A stretch of 60,266 nucleotides of DNA from an uncultured Oscillospiraceae bacterium. Its GTDB lineage: Bacteria > Bacillota > Clostridia > Oscillospirales > Oscillospiraceae. The position numbers and the translations under genes are program-made. Below the pieces are notes generated by a model. It ran no database searches. It worked only from the letters and a program-made list of their open reading frames with translations, and had not been told where the DNA came from. Where the stretch lies: the NCBI GenBank assembly GCA_947627735.1, contig CANQXG010000013.1, forward strand, positions 1 through 60,266, given 5' to 3'. Of the stretch, positions 17,812 to 25,890 are shown piece after piece (the first letter of the stretch is position 1; every line of letters starts with the position of its first letter).

Positions 17812-18699
17812 ATGAGGCGAAAGACCGCGCTGTTCCTGTCGGTGCTGCTGATCGTGAGCGGGCTGCTTTGCGCCTGCGGCGCCACGGCGTCCGGCGGGTC
17901 CGGACCCACGTCCGCGCCGGCGGCGGTCACCGCCATCCCCACGGCGTCGCCGGAGCCGGGACCGACGCCGGTGCCGGAGACGCTGACGGTCCCCGCCGCC
18001 CGGGAGGGCTGGGCGGAGGCCTATCTGGACTTTCTGGCCGGCAGCGCCGACATCTTCGCCGCCCTGTGGCCCGACGGGATGAGCGGCGTGGGTTTCATCG
18101 ACCTGGACCTGGACGGCACGCCGGAGATGGCGGTGTTCGACCAGGGGGCCGCGGCGGCCATGGGGGTGCAGCTGTTCGATCTGGACGACGAGGGCGTGTG
18201 GTGCGTGTCCAGCGTGATGGACGGCGCCGCCGGGGCCTTCGGGGACAGGCACTTCACGCCGGTGAGCGTGTGCGCCAGCTTTTTCGAGTCCTTCCGGCTC
18301 AGCCGCACGGAGCAGGGCTGGAGCTTCTGGGTCAACAGCGCCAACGGCACATTGGAGACGGCCTGGAACGAGATCGTCCGCTTCGAGAGCGACGGCGGCA
18401 TCCTCACGCCGGTGAGCGTGTGCGCCCAGTATCTGGAGAACAACGCCGAGACCGGACTGGTGGTGGCGGAGGAGTACACCCTGGCCGGGCACAGCGCCGA
18501 CCGGGACAGCTATGACGCCGCGGCCAACGTGTACCTGGAGGGGGAGGACGTGGGCTATGAGGCCAAGGGCGTGTTCCTGTGGAACGACATGGACGCCTAC
18601 GGCGGCGGCTGGGACGGCTTCATGGCCATGGCCCGGGACGCGGCGGCGGCCTATGTGCCCATCCCGGAGGCGGTGACGCTGGTGTCCGTGGCGGAATAA
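17812..18699 (+). CDS. Secreted lipoprotein of unknown function
   Basis: 295 residues. A lipoprotein signal peptide ends at LLCAC (Cys about 22), and a Ser/Thr/Pro-rich linker runs to about residue 65. A globular domain follows with the segment FIDLDLDGTPEMAVFD (about 98-113), which resembles the D-x-D-x-DG calcium-binding loops of FG-GAP/VCBS-like proteins. No known family is recognised beyond that loop. A similar loop (VNGDGSYEFLALYEL) occurs in the convergent gene 18754-20472, so the two may be surface proteins of related design. It has its own promoter and a shared bidirectional terminator. Confidence 0.85.
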   Translation: MRRKTALFLSVLLIVSGLLCACGATASGGSGPTSAPAAVTAIPTASPEPGPTPVPETLTVPAAREGWAEAYLDFLAGSADIFAALWPDGMSGVGFIDLDLDGTPEMAVFDQGAAAAMGVQLFDLDDEGVWCVSSVMDGAAGAFGDRHFTPVSVCASFFESFRLSRTEQGWSFWVNSANGTLETAWNEIVRFESDGGILTPVSVCAQYLENNAETGLVVAEEYTLAGHSADRDSYDAAANVYLEGEDVGYEAKGVFLWNDMDAYGGGWDGFMAMARDAAAAYVPIPEAVTLVSVAE

Positions 18700-18710
18700 A
18701 CGCAGACAGG

Positions 18711-18741
18711 AAAAAGCCCTGGCCGGAGCCAGGGCTTTTTT
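18711..18741. terminator. Bidirectional intrinsic terminator
   Basis: A 13-bp perfect stem, AAAAAGCCCTGGC/GCCAGGGCTTTTT, with loop CGGA. Its A and T flanks make it active in both directions, between two convergent genes. Confidence 0.92.
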
Positions 18742-18753
18742 GCCGCTTGCGTA

Positions 18754-20472
18754 TCAGGAACCGAAGTCGTGCTGGCGCAGCTCGTCGAAGTCCATCATGC
18801 TGTCGAAGGGCGTGGTGTCGTCCCCCGGCGCGGCGAAGGCCCCGCCGAACCAGTTCAGCACCATCCGCAGCTCATACTGCTCCGACGCCTCGTCGAAGGC
18901 GGACTCGGACACCGCCTCACCGTCGATGTAGAACTCGTCGTCGCCGTCCGCCGGGGCGACGCTCTCCAGGACCGTGGCCTCGTCGTACAGCAGCGCGCTC
19001 TCGTCGCCGCTCAGGGGGGTGTACTCGGTGCGGGAGGTATAGCCGCCGTCGTCGTCGAACAGGCCGGCCCACTTGCCCAGGTACTCCGCGCCGTCCTTTT
19101 CATAGAGGAAGACCGTGCCCATGTCGGAGCCGGCCGCCTCATACAGCACGCCCTGGTCCAGCTGCAGCGCGCCGCCGGCCTGGATGGTCCACAGCTCATA
19201 CACCGCGAACCGGCTGCCGCCCCGCTCCAGCTCATACAGGGCCAAAAACTCGTAGCTGCCGTCGCCGTTCACGTCGGTGACGCTGCCGATGGGCCGGGGG
19301 CCGAAGCCGTCGCCGGGGTCGGTGCAGAAGCCGTCCTGCCCCTCGATCCGGTCCAGGATGGCCGCCACGCCGGCGTTCACCTTCACCCTGTCGCCGCCGC
19401 CGAAGCGGGCGGAGTACAGCACGTCGAACATGGCGTTCAGCACCGGCTCCATGCCCTCCTCGTCCGCCGTGCCGATCATGCTCCACCAGCCGTCGTCGGT
19501 GCCCAGGTACGCGTGCACCGTGTACATGTCCGCGCCGTTTTCGGTGTAGCTGGCCAGGAAAGCGCCGCCGTTGAACCGGCCGGGCACGTCAGCCGTTTCC
19601 GGCTCCGACAGGACCTGGGCGTCGTCCTTGTTGGACAGGATGAAGTCCAGGGACTCGTCCATGATGTCCTCTACATCCTCGTCGGCACCGTAGGTCATCT
19701 TGTCGATGAGGATGCTGCCGTCGGACAGGGACAGGTCCGCCGGCTGCAGGCGCAGGGACTGGCCAATGGGATCGTCGGTATACTCGGCGTCGTCCAGGTA
19801 CTCGTCATGGACCATGAACTCCATCTCCCAGTCGGGCACCTCGTACACGGTCATGCCCTCGGGCTGGTAGGCGCCGGTGATCTCGAAGGAGTCGCACACG
19901 TGGCCGAACAGCTCCCACCGGTCCCCGGCGTCCTCGTCGTCCTGGAGGATGGCCTGCACGCAGTAGCAGCCGAAATCCCCCAGACCGTCGAACAGCACGG
20001 CGCGGCCGGACCACTCGTCCCCGTCCAGCGTGCCGGTGTATTCGATGCATATGCCCTCGCCCGCGGGGAAGTCCATCTTCCCGATCTGGACGATCTCCGC
20101 CTCGTCCGCGCCCGTCCACATGGCCAGCCAGCTGGCATCGGCGTTGAACAGCGCGGCCATGTCCGCGGCGGAGTAGACGAACACCTCTTCGTTCAGGGAG
20201 TATACGAACTGGGCGCCGATGACGAAATCGCCGGACGCGGAGAAGTACACCGCGCCGTCCTCCTGGCTGACCTCGCTGTCCGCCGGGTACTCCAGGCGGA
20301 AGCAGGCGGTGTCGTCGGTGTACAGCTCATAATCCCCGGGGGCGGACGCGTCGCCGCCGCCCAGGGTGACACGGCTGCTCCGGGCCGGGACGAAGCCGGC
20401 GGAGAGCACCATCACCCCCACCATGGCCAGGGCCAGCGCGGCGGTGAGCAGACGCTTCATTCTTTGGGACAT
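18754..20472 (-). CDS. Secreted acidic protein of unknown function
   Basis: 572 residues with a signal peptide (MKRLLTAALALAMVGVMVLSAGF) and a very acidic mature part. The N-terminal third repeats a fold seen in secreted DUF proteins that bind surface ligands (YTDDTACFRLEYPAD). The middle has FRLEYPAD/GEGICIEYTGTLDG-type beta segments. The C-terminal third contains a calcium-loop-like VTDVNGDGSYEFLALYELE followed by FAVYELWTIQ. I do not recognise a named family. The start at 20472 has GGAAAGGATCGGT upstream; MKRLL four residues later is an alternative. The promoter is at 20506-20534. Confidence 0.85.
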   Translation of the reverse strand: MSQRMKRLLTAALALAMVGVMVLSAGFVPARSSRVTLGGGDASAPGDYELYTDDTACFRLEYPADSEVSQEDGAVYFSASGDFVIGAQFVYSLNEEVFVYSAADMAALFNADASWLAMWTGADEAEIVQIGKMDFPAGEGICIEYTGTLDGDEWSGRAVLFDGLGDFGCYCVQAILQDDEDAGDRWELFGHVCDSFEITGAYQPEGMTVYEVPDWEMEFMVHDEYLDDAEYTDDPIGQSLRLQPADLSLSDGSILIDKMTYGADEDVEDIMDESLDFILSNKDDAQVLSEPETADVPGRFNGGAFLASYTENGADMYTVHAYLGTDDGWWSMIGTADEEGMEPVLNAMFDVLYSARFGGGDRVKVNAGVAAILDRIEGQDGFCTDPGDGFGPRPIGSVTDVNGDGSYEFLALYELERGGSRFAVYELWTIQAGGALQLDQGVLYEAAGSDMGTVFLYEKDGAEYLGKWAGLFDDDGGYTSRTEYTPLSGDESALLYDEATVLESVAPADGDDEFYIDGEAVSESAFDEASEQYELRMVLNWFGGAFAAPGDDTTPFDSMMDFDELRQHDFGS

Positions 20473-20505
20473 ACCGATCCTTCCTTTCCTATATCTTACA
20501 GGAAA

Positions 20506-20534
20506 ATAATAGCACGCCCCGCGAAAACGGTCAA
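20506..20534 (-). promoter_or_regulatory. Sigma-A promoter for the secreted acidic protein
   Basis: Minus strand TTGACC (20534-20529), 17-bp spacer, TATTAT (20511-20506). Confidence 0.75.
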
Positions 20535-20591
20535 CAAATTATGCATCCTGCGTACCTGATACACTTTTTTGGCCTTTCAATGGGATAACAC

Positions 20592-20619
20592 TTGTTTTTT
20601 GTAATTTTTGTAATATAAT
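20592..20619 (+). promoter_or_regulatory. Sigma-A promoter for the AAA+ ATPase gene
   Basis: TTGTTT (20592-20597), 16-bp spacer, TATAAT (20614-20619), 40 bp upstream of the GTG start. An AT-rich island lies inside GC-rich DNA. Confidence 0.7.
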
Positions 20620-20658
20620 AAGACTGTATGACCATAACCGGCGAAAGGGGGCGGCGGC

Positions 20659-22095
20659 GTGCCCACCCAGTGGAAGCGCTCCCCGGAGGAGCTGCACAAG
20701 ACCTATATCGCCAACACGGAGGCCTTTTACCGCATCGCGGGGCGGGGCCTGGCGGAGCAGATGGATACCTTCTGCGCCGGCTGCGCCATGGGGCTGTTCG
20801 CCCGCAGCGCCAGTCTGGGCCAGGAGCACGTGGACGCGGTGAACCAGCTGTACTCCAAGGGCAGGCCGAAGCCCACGTGGCTGCTGTGGGCGCTGACGGC
20901 GGAGGTGGGGAAGAACACCGCCTTTCTGCCGCCGCTGTTTTTCTGGTCCCTGACGGAGCAGGACGCCCGCCGGGGCACCGACTGCTCCCGGGTGTTCATC
21001 CGGATGCTCACCAACATCCTGCTGTGCCTGGCGGCGGTGGACGACGACGTGACATATGCCGAGGCGGAGTACATCACCGAGTGCGCGGACAAGCTGAGCG
21101 CCCTGTGCGACTCGGCGGGGGTGAAGAAGGGCAAGCCCGGTCTGCGGGCGGAGGACTTCGTCACCAGCGCCCAGCCCTCCTTCCTGGAGAAGGACGCGCC
21201 CCGGGCCGCGGCGTCCGGCGGCGATAAGACCGCGGCGGCTGCCGCCGGCGAGGCGCCGGCGGAGAAGCCGGATCTGGACGAGCTGATGGCCCAGCTGGAC
21301 GGCCTTGTGGGTCTGGAGCGGGTGAAGAAGGAAGTCAAGAGCATGATGAACCTGGTGAAGGTCCGTCAGATGCGCAAGGACGCGGGGCTGCCTGTGCCGC
21401 CGCTGAGCCTGCACATGGTGTTCCTTGGCAACCCCGGCACCGGCAAGACCACCGTGGCCCGGCTGATCGCGGGGCTGTACGCCGCCATCGGCGCGCTGAG
21501 CAAGGGACAGCTGGTGGAGGTGGACCGCTCCGGCCTGGTGGCCGGCTATGTGGGCCAGACCGCCATCAAGACCCAGGAGGTCATCACCTCCGCGCTGGGG
21601 GGCGTGCTGTTCATCGACGAGGCCTACTCCCTGGCCAGCGGCGGGGAGAACGACTTTGGCCGGGAGGCCATCGAGACCATCCTCAAGGCCATGGAGGACC
21701 ACCGGGACGAGCTGGTGGTGATCGCGGCGGGCTATACCGGGCCCATGGAGCGGTTCCTCAGCTCCAACCCGGGCCTGGAGAGCCGGTTCAACAAGTATAT
21801 CTTCTTCGAGGACTATGACGGGGCGGAGCTGAACGCCATCTTCCACGGCCAGTGCAGCAAAAATGGCTATGAGCTGGACCAGGAGGCGGAGGCGTACTCC
21901 AAGGAGTTCTTCGACGCCATGTACGCCGGCCGGGACGAGAATTTCGGCAACGGCCGGGACGTGCGCAACCAGTTCGAGGACATGGTGATCCGCCAGGCCA
22001 ACCGGGTGGCTGCCATGGAGGCCCCCACCAAGGAGGATCTGGCCCGGTTCACCAAGGCGGACTTTTTGGAAGAGGAAGCGCAGGCGAATGGATAA
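20659..22095 (+). CDS. CbbX/SpoVK-type AAA+ ATPase with helical N-terminal domain
   Basis: 478 residues, GTG start after CGAAAGGGGGCGGC. Residues 1-165 form an alpha-helical region resembling TerB-like domains (VDDDVTYAEAEYITECADKLSAL). An Ala/Pro linker follows, then an AAA+ domain of the CbbX/SpoVK/EccA group: GLVGLERVKKEV entry, Walker A GNPGTGKTT (Lys about 263), the pore-loop region SGLVAGYVGQT, Walker B GVLFIDEAYSL and sensor/arginine-finger segment ESRFNKYIFFEDY. Relatives remodel protein substrates, such as RuBisCO activation or sporulation protein SpoVK. The target here is unknown. The gene stands alone and is followed by a MITE-like repeat. Confidence 0.88.
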   Translation: MPTQWKRSPEELHKTYIANTEAFYRIAGRGLAEQMDTFCAGCAMGLFARSASLGQEHVDAVNQLYSKGRPKPTWLLWALTAEVGKNTAFLPPLFFWSLTEQDARRGTDCSRVFIRMLTNILLCLAAVDDDVTYAEAEYITECADKLSALCDSAGVKKGKPGLRAEDFVTSAQPSFLEKDAPRAAASGGDKTAAAAAGEAPAEKPDLDELMAQLDGLVGLERVKKEVKSMMNLVKVRQMRKDAGLPVPPLSLHMVFLGNPGTGKTTVARLIAGLYAAIGALSKGQLVEVDRSGLVAGYVGQTAIKTQEVITSALGGVLFIDEAYSLASGGENDFGREAIETILKAMEDHRDELVVIAAGYTGPMERFLSSNPGLESRFNKYIFFEDYDGAELNAIFHGQCSKNGYELDQEAEAYSKEFFDAMYAGRDENFGNGRDVRNQFEDMVIRQANRVAAMEAPTKEDLARFTKADFLEEEAQANG

Positions 22096-22130
22096 GCGTC
22101 TGTGCGAATGGTCAGGAAGGAAGGACGTTA

Positions 22131-22258
22131 AAGCCTCCCCTGTGTAAGGGGAGGTGCCGAGCGACAGCGAGGCGGAGGGGTTGTTACCAGTGCTGGATCG
22201 CGTGACAATCCCTCAGTCACGGCTGCGCCGTGACAGCCCCCTTTGCACAAGGGGGCCG
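22131..22258. repeat. MITE-like hairpin element, full-length copy
   Basis: About 128 bp between the AAA+ gene and hemW. Its two ends are imperfect inverted repeats of about 50 bp: the left end begins AGCCTCCCCTGTGTAAGGGG and the right end's complement begins GGCCCCCTTGTGCAAAGGGG. Each end also folds locally into hairpins (CCTCCCCT..AGGGGAGG; GTCACGGC..GCCGTGAC; GCCCCCTT..AAGGGGGC). It encodes no protein. Two shorter relatives of the right half lie at 27876-27933 and 42865-42922. Confidence 0.8.
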
Positions 22259-22277
22259 TCAATAAGGTATAAGGATC

Positions 22278-23519
22278 ATGGAAGACAAACACCTGGGCGT
22301 TTACATCCACATACCCTTCTGCGCGTCCAAGTGCGGGTACTGCGATTTCTACTCCCTCGCCAACTGCGACAAGAGCATCGGCAAGTACCAGGACGCCCTG
22401 CTCCGGCACATCCGGGAGGCGGCCAGCACCATGGCGCCGTATTATATCGACACGCTGTACTTCGGCGGCGGCACCCCCAGCTATTACGGGGCCAAGCGGC
22501 TGACGGAGATCTTCAATGCCCTGAAGCGGGCGGGGAAGGTGCTCAAGAGCGCGGAGGTCACCGTGGAGTGCAACCCGGACAGCGTCACCCGCCGGGATCT
22601 GAAGATGCTGAAAAAGGAGGGCGTCAACCGCATCTCCCTGGGCGTCCAGTCCGCCAGCGACGACCTTTTGAAGATCATTGGCCGGCGGCACAACTTCACC
22701 CAGGTGAAAAAAGCGGTGAAGCTCATCCGGGCGGAGGGGTTCGACAACCTGAGCATCGACCTGATCTACGGCCTGCCCAACCAGACCAAGGGGGACTGGG
22801 CCGAAACGCTGGCCAAGGTGCTGGACCTGGAGCCGGACCACCTGAGCTGCTACGGGCTGAAGCTGGAGGAGGGCACGCCCATGTACGACGAGTACAAGGA
22901 CAGCCCCGTCATCCCCTCCGACGACGAGCAGGCGGACATGTACCTCTACACCGTGGAGACCCTGACCCACTACGGCTACCAGCAGTATGAGGTGTCCAAC
23001 TTCGCCCGGCGGGGCAAGGCCTGCCGGCACAATATGAAGTACTGGGACATGGAGGACTACCTGGGCTTCGGCCCCGGCGCCCACTCCTGCATCGGCAATA
23101 CCCGCTTCAGCTTCGTCCGGGACCTGTACGCCTACATCAAGGGCGTGGCCGGCGAGGGGGATATCCTGGACGAGTACGAGCAGCTGGACGAGCTGGACCG
23201 GGCATCGGAGTACCTGATGCTGGGCATGCGCCGCAGCCGGGGCATCTCGGCGGAGGAATACCACCGGATCTATCGCAGCGACTTCGCTCCCATCGAGGCG
23301 CTGCTGCAGGAATACGAGAAGGACGGCTGGACCAAGAAGTTCGACGGCAGATGGTGCTTCACCCCGTCGGGCTTCCTGCTCAGCAACATCCTCATCGGCT
23401 CGCTATGGGAGGCCCAGGCGGAGCACCGCATCAGCGGCAACCCCTGGATAGAGGAGAACCTGGAGGTGAGCATCGATCAGCTCACCGCTGCCACACAACG
23501 ACCCTCCGGCCCGGGCTGA
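22278..23519 (+). CDS. hemW: HemW-family radical SAM protein
   Basis: 413 residues. The radical SAM cluster motif is CASKCGYC (Cys15, 19, 22), preceded by the HemW signature GVYIHIPF. YFGGGTPS, ECNPDS, RISLGVQS and IDLIYGLPNQT follow, then RHNMKYW with the HNxxYW motif that marks HemW rather than true coproporphyrinogen dehydrogenase HemN. A HemN_C domain occupies the C-terminus. HemW is a heme chaperone and was long misannotated as oxygen-independent coproporphyrinogen oxidase. The C-terminal 25 residues are not obviously homologous. The VanW-family gene begins 25 bp later, so the two are probably cotranscribed. Confidence 0.93.
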   Translation: MEDKHLGVYIHIPFCASKCGYCDFYSLANCDKSIGKYQDALLRHIREAASTMAPYYIDTLYFGGGTPSYYGAKRLTEIFNALKRAGKVLKSAEVTVECNPDSVTRRDLKMLKKEGVNRISLGVQSASDDLLKIIGRRHNFTQVKKAVKLIRAEGFDNLSIDLIYGLPNQTKGDWAETLAKVLDLEPDHLSCYGLKLEEGTPMYDEYKDSPVIPSDDEQADMYLYTVETLTHYGYQQYEVSNFARRGKACRHNMKYWDMEDYLGFGPGAHSCIGNTRFSFVRDLYAYIKGVAGEGDILDEYEQLDELDRASEYLMLGMRRSRGISAEEYHRIYRSDFAPIEALLQEYEKDGWTKKFDGRWCFTPSGFLLSNILIGSLWEAQAEHRISGNPWIEENLEVSIDQLTAATQRPSGPG

Positions 23520-23544
23520 GAGGATCACAGGGAGGACCAAGAGC

Positions 23545-25866
23545 ATGGCGGATACAGATGATATGAGCTTTGAACAGTGGCTGGAGAAGGAGAGCCAGGC
23601 CATGGACGAGCTGTACGGCGAGCTGGAGGCGTCCGGCGTGGGCCAGGAGCTGCGCCGCACGGCCGACGCCCCGTCGCCGGAGGCGCACGCCGATCCGGCC
23701 CCGGAGGAGAGTGCCCCGGAACAGAGCGCCCCGGAGGGGGAGAGCGTCCCGGAGCCGGTGGCTGAGAAGGCCCCGGAGCAGGTGACGGAGGATGCGCCGG
23801 AGGCGCCCTTCGCCCTGGAGGCGTCTTTCCGTCCGGAGGAGCACGCCGCACCGGCGGAGGAGATGGAGTTTCAAAAGGAGTCCGCCCCCGCCCGGGAGCC
23901 GGCCAGGCCCCGGACAGAGGCGGAGCCTGCCGCGCCCCAGGCCAGGGAGCCGCTGCGCTCCCAGGTGCCCGCCCGCCGACCTGTGCGCTACAGCGGCGAG
24001 TCCCGGCCCGGGACCCAGCCGCCCCAGGGCCGCACCGGCCAGCAGCCGCCCCGCAGGCCGCCCGTGCAGACGGTGCAGCCCGATCAGGCCCGCCGGCCCT
24101 CCCGGGGACCGCGGCCCGGTTACGGCGACGGAGGCCGCGGCGGCGATAACGGCGGCGGGAACAAGTGGCTGAACTGGCTCATCCCCTTCGCGGCGGTGCT
24201 GATGGTGGCGGTGATCGTGCTGGCGGTGGGATTCCGCCAGGCCCGGAAGGTGGAGCAGCTGGACACCATCTATCCCAACGTGTACGTCAACGGCGTGAAC
24301 GTGGGGGGCATGACGGTGGAGGAGGCCGCCGCCCTGCTGGGCGATGACGCCGACAGGTATGAAAACGCCGCGGTGACGGTAAACTTTCCCACAGGGGACA
24401 GCGTCACCGTCACGGCCCAGGACCTGGGGCTGAAGCCCGCCGACGGCCTTGCCTGCGCCCTGATGGCCTACGCCTATGGCCGGGACGGCTCCCTGCTGGA
24501 CAACTGGAAGACCTACCGGGCCTGCAAGTCCGAGCCGGTGGAGCTGACGGCGGACGTGGAGCAGTCCCAGCTGGACCAGGCGGCCCTGATGGGCATCATC
24601 GTGCCGGCGGTGCGCCAGGTCAACGAGAAGCTGGGCGTCACCAAGGCGGACGTGAGCGAGGATGAGATCACCCTGGTGAAGAACGTGGGCACGGTCCGCA
24701 TGGATGAGCAGCAGGTCTGTAAGCTGGTGGAGGAGGCCTTCGCCAAGGAGGACTATACGCCCATCGACTGCCAGCTGCCCGAACCCGGCAGCCAGACGGG
24801 CCAGTCCGGCTCCGACGACGGCGGGGCGCTGCTGCAGGAGCTGTACGACCGGGTGTTCGTGGAGGCGGTGAACGCGCAGTATGACCGGGTCACCTCCGGC
24901 GCCACCGAGAGCGTCCAGGGCGTGCGCTTCGATATGGACGAGGCCAAGCGGCTGTGGCTGCAGGCCAAGCCCGGCGAGACCATCACCATCCCCCTGATCA
25001 AGGAGGAACCGGAGGTGAGCACCGAGCAGCTGCAGCAGAAGCTGTTCGCCGACGTGCTCAGCGAGAAGAGCACCTCCCTGGCCGGGTCCACCTCCGCCCG
25101 CATCAACAACATCACCCTGGCGGCCAATGCCCTCAACGGCACCATCATCCAGCCGGGGGACGAGTTCGACTACAACACCACCGTGGGCCAGCGCACCGAG
25201 GCCAAGGGCTATCAGGGCGCCGGCGCCTATGAAAACGGCAAGCATGTCACCTCCATCGGCGGCGGCATCTGCCAGGACAGCTCCACGCTGTACTACTGCG
25301 CGCTGTACGCCAATCTGCAGATCACGGTGCGGTACAACCACTACTTCCTCGTTACATACCTGCCCCGGGGCCTGGACGCCACCGTGAGCTGGGGCGGGCC
25401 GGACTTCCGGTTCCGCAACAACCGGGACTACCCCATCAAGATCGAGGCCTATGTGTCCGGCGGGTATCTGACCGTGCGGCTGCTGGGAACGGATGTGGAC
25501 GGCAGCTATGTGCAGATCACCTCCGATACCTGGGAGGACAGCCAGTACTATTACGCCCAGACCTACCGGAACGTGTATGACAAAAACGGCAACCTGATAA
25601 GCTCCGCCAAGGAGGCTTACAGCAGCTATCACAAGGAGGAGGCGGCCACGCCCACCCCGGCGCCCACGGCCACGCCCGCGCCCACCGAGCCGGCGGAGTC
25701 CGCGCCTCCCCCCGAGTCCGCGCCGCCCGTTTCCACCCAGGAGCCGGAGGCAAGCCCGGAGCCGGTGTCCACTCCCGAGCCGGTGACTACCCCCGAGCCG
25801 GAGGCGCCGCCTGAGCCGGTGAGCACCCCCGAGCCGGAGACGCCGCCCGAGGGAAGCCAGGGATAA
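23545..25866 (+). CDS. VanW-family membrane-anchored cell-wall protein
   Basis: 773 residues. A cytosolic Glu/Pro/Arg-rich low-complexity N-terminus of about 205 residues leads to one membrane helix (about 207-232, LIPFAAVLMVAVIVLAVGF). A PG_binding_4-like domain (VYVNGVNVGGMTVEEAAALL, about 248-320) is followed by a second copy-like region, and a VanW domain occupies about 510-650 (IGGGICQDSSTLYYCALYANL, HYFLVTYLPRGLDATVSWGG). The C-terminal tail is a Pro/Glu/Thr/Ser repeat (STPEPVTTPEPE type) of about 75 residues that may span the wall. VanW domains occur in some vancomycin clusters but their reaction is unknown. A secreted, wall-facing role is supported by the topology. Confidence 0.9.
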   Translation: MADTDDMSFEQWLEKESQAMDELYGELEASGVGQELRRTADAPSPEAHADPAPEESAPEQSAPEGESVPEPVAEKAPEQVTEDAPEAPFALEASFRPEEHAAPAEEMEFQKESAPAREPARPRTEAEPAAPQAREPLRSQVPARRPVRYSGESRPGTQPPQGRTGQQPPRRPPVQTVQPDQARRPSRGPRPGYGDGGRGGDNGGGNKWLNWLIPFAAVLMVAVIVLAVGFRQARKVEQLDTIYPNVYVNGVNVGGMTVEEAAALLGDDADRYENAAVTVNFPTGDSVTVTAQDLGLKPADGLACALMAYAYGRDGSLLDNWKTYRACKSEPVELTADVEQSQLDQAALMGIIVPAVRQVNEKLGVTKADVSEDEITLVKNVGTVRMDEQQVCKLVEEAFAKEDYTPIDCQLPEPGSQTGQSGSDDGGALLQELYDRVFVEAVNAQYDRVTSGATESVQGVRFDMDEAKRLWLQAKPGETITIPLIKEEPEVSTEQLQQKLFADVLSEKSTSLAGSTSARINNITLAANALNGTIIQPGDEFDYNTTVGQRTEAKGYQGAGAYENGKHVTSIGGGICQDSSTLYYCALYANLQITVRYNHYFLVTYLPRGLDATVSWGGPDFRFRNNRDYPIKIEAYVSGGYLTVRLLGTDVDGSYVQITSDTWEDSQYYYAQTYRNVYDKNGNLISSAKEAYSSYHKEEAATPTPAPTATPAPTEPAESAPPPESAPPVSTQEPEASPEPVSTPEPVTTPEPEAPPEPVSTPEPETPPEGSQG

Positions 25867-25890
25867 TCAGAGAAGTTGGAGGACAGCACA

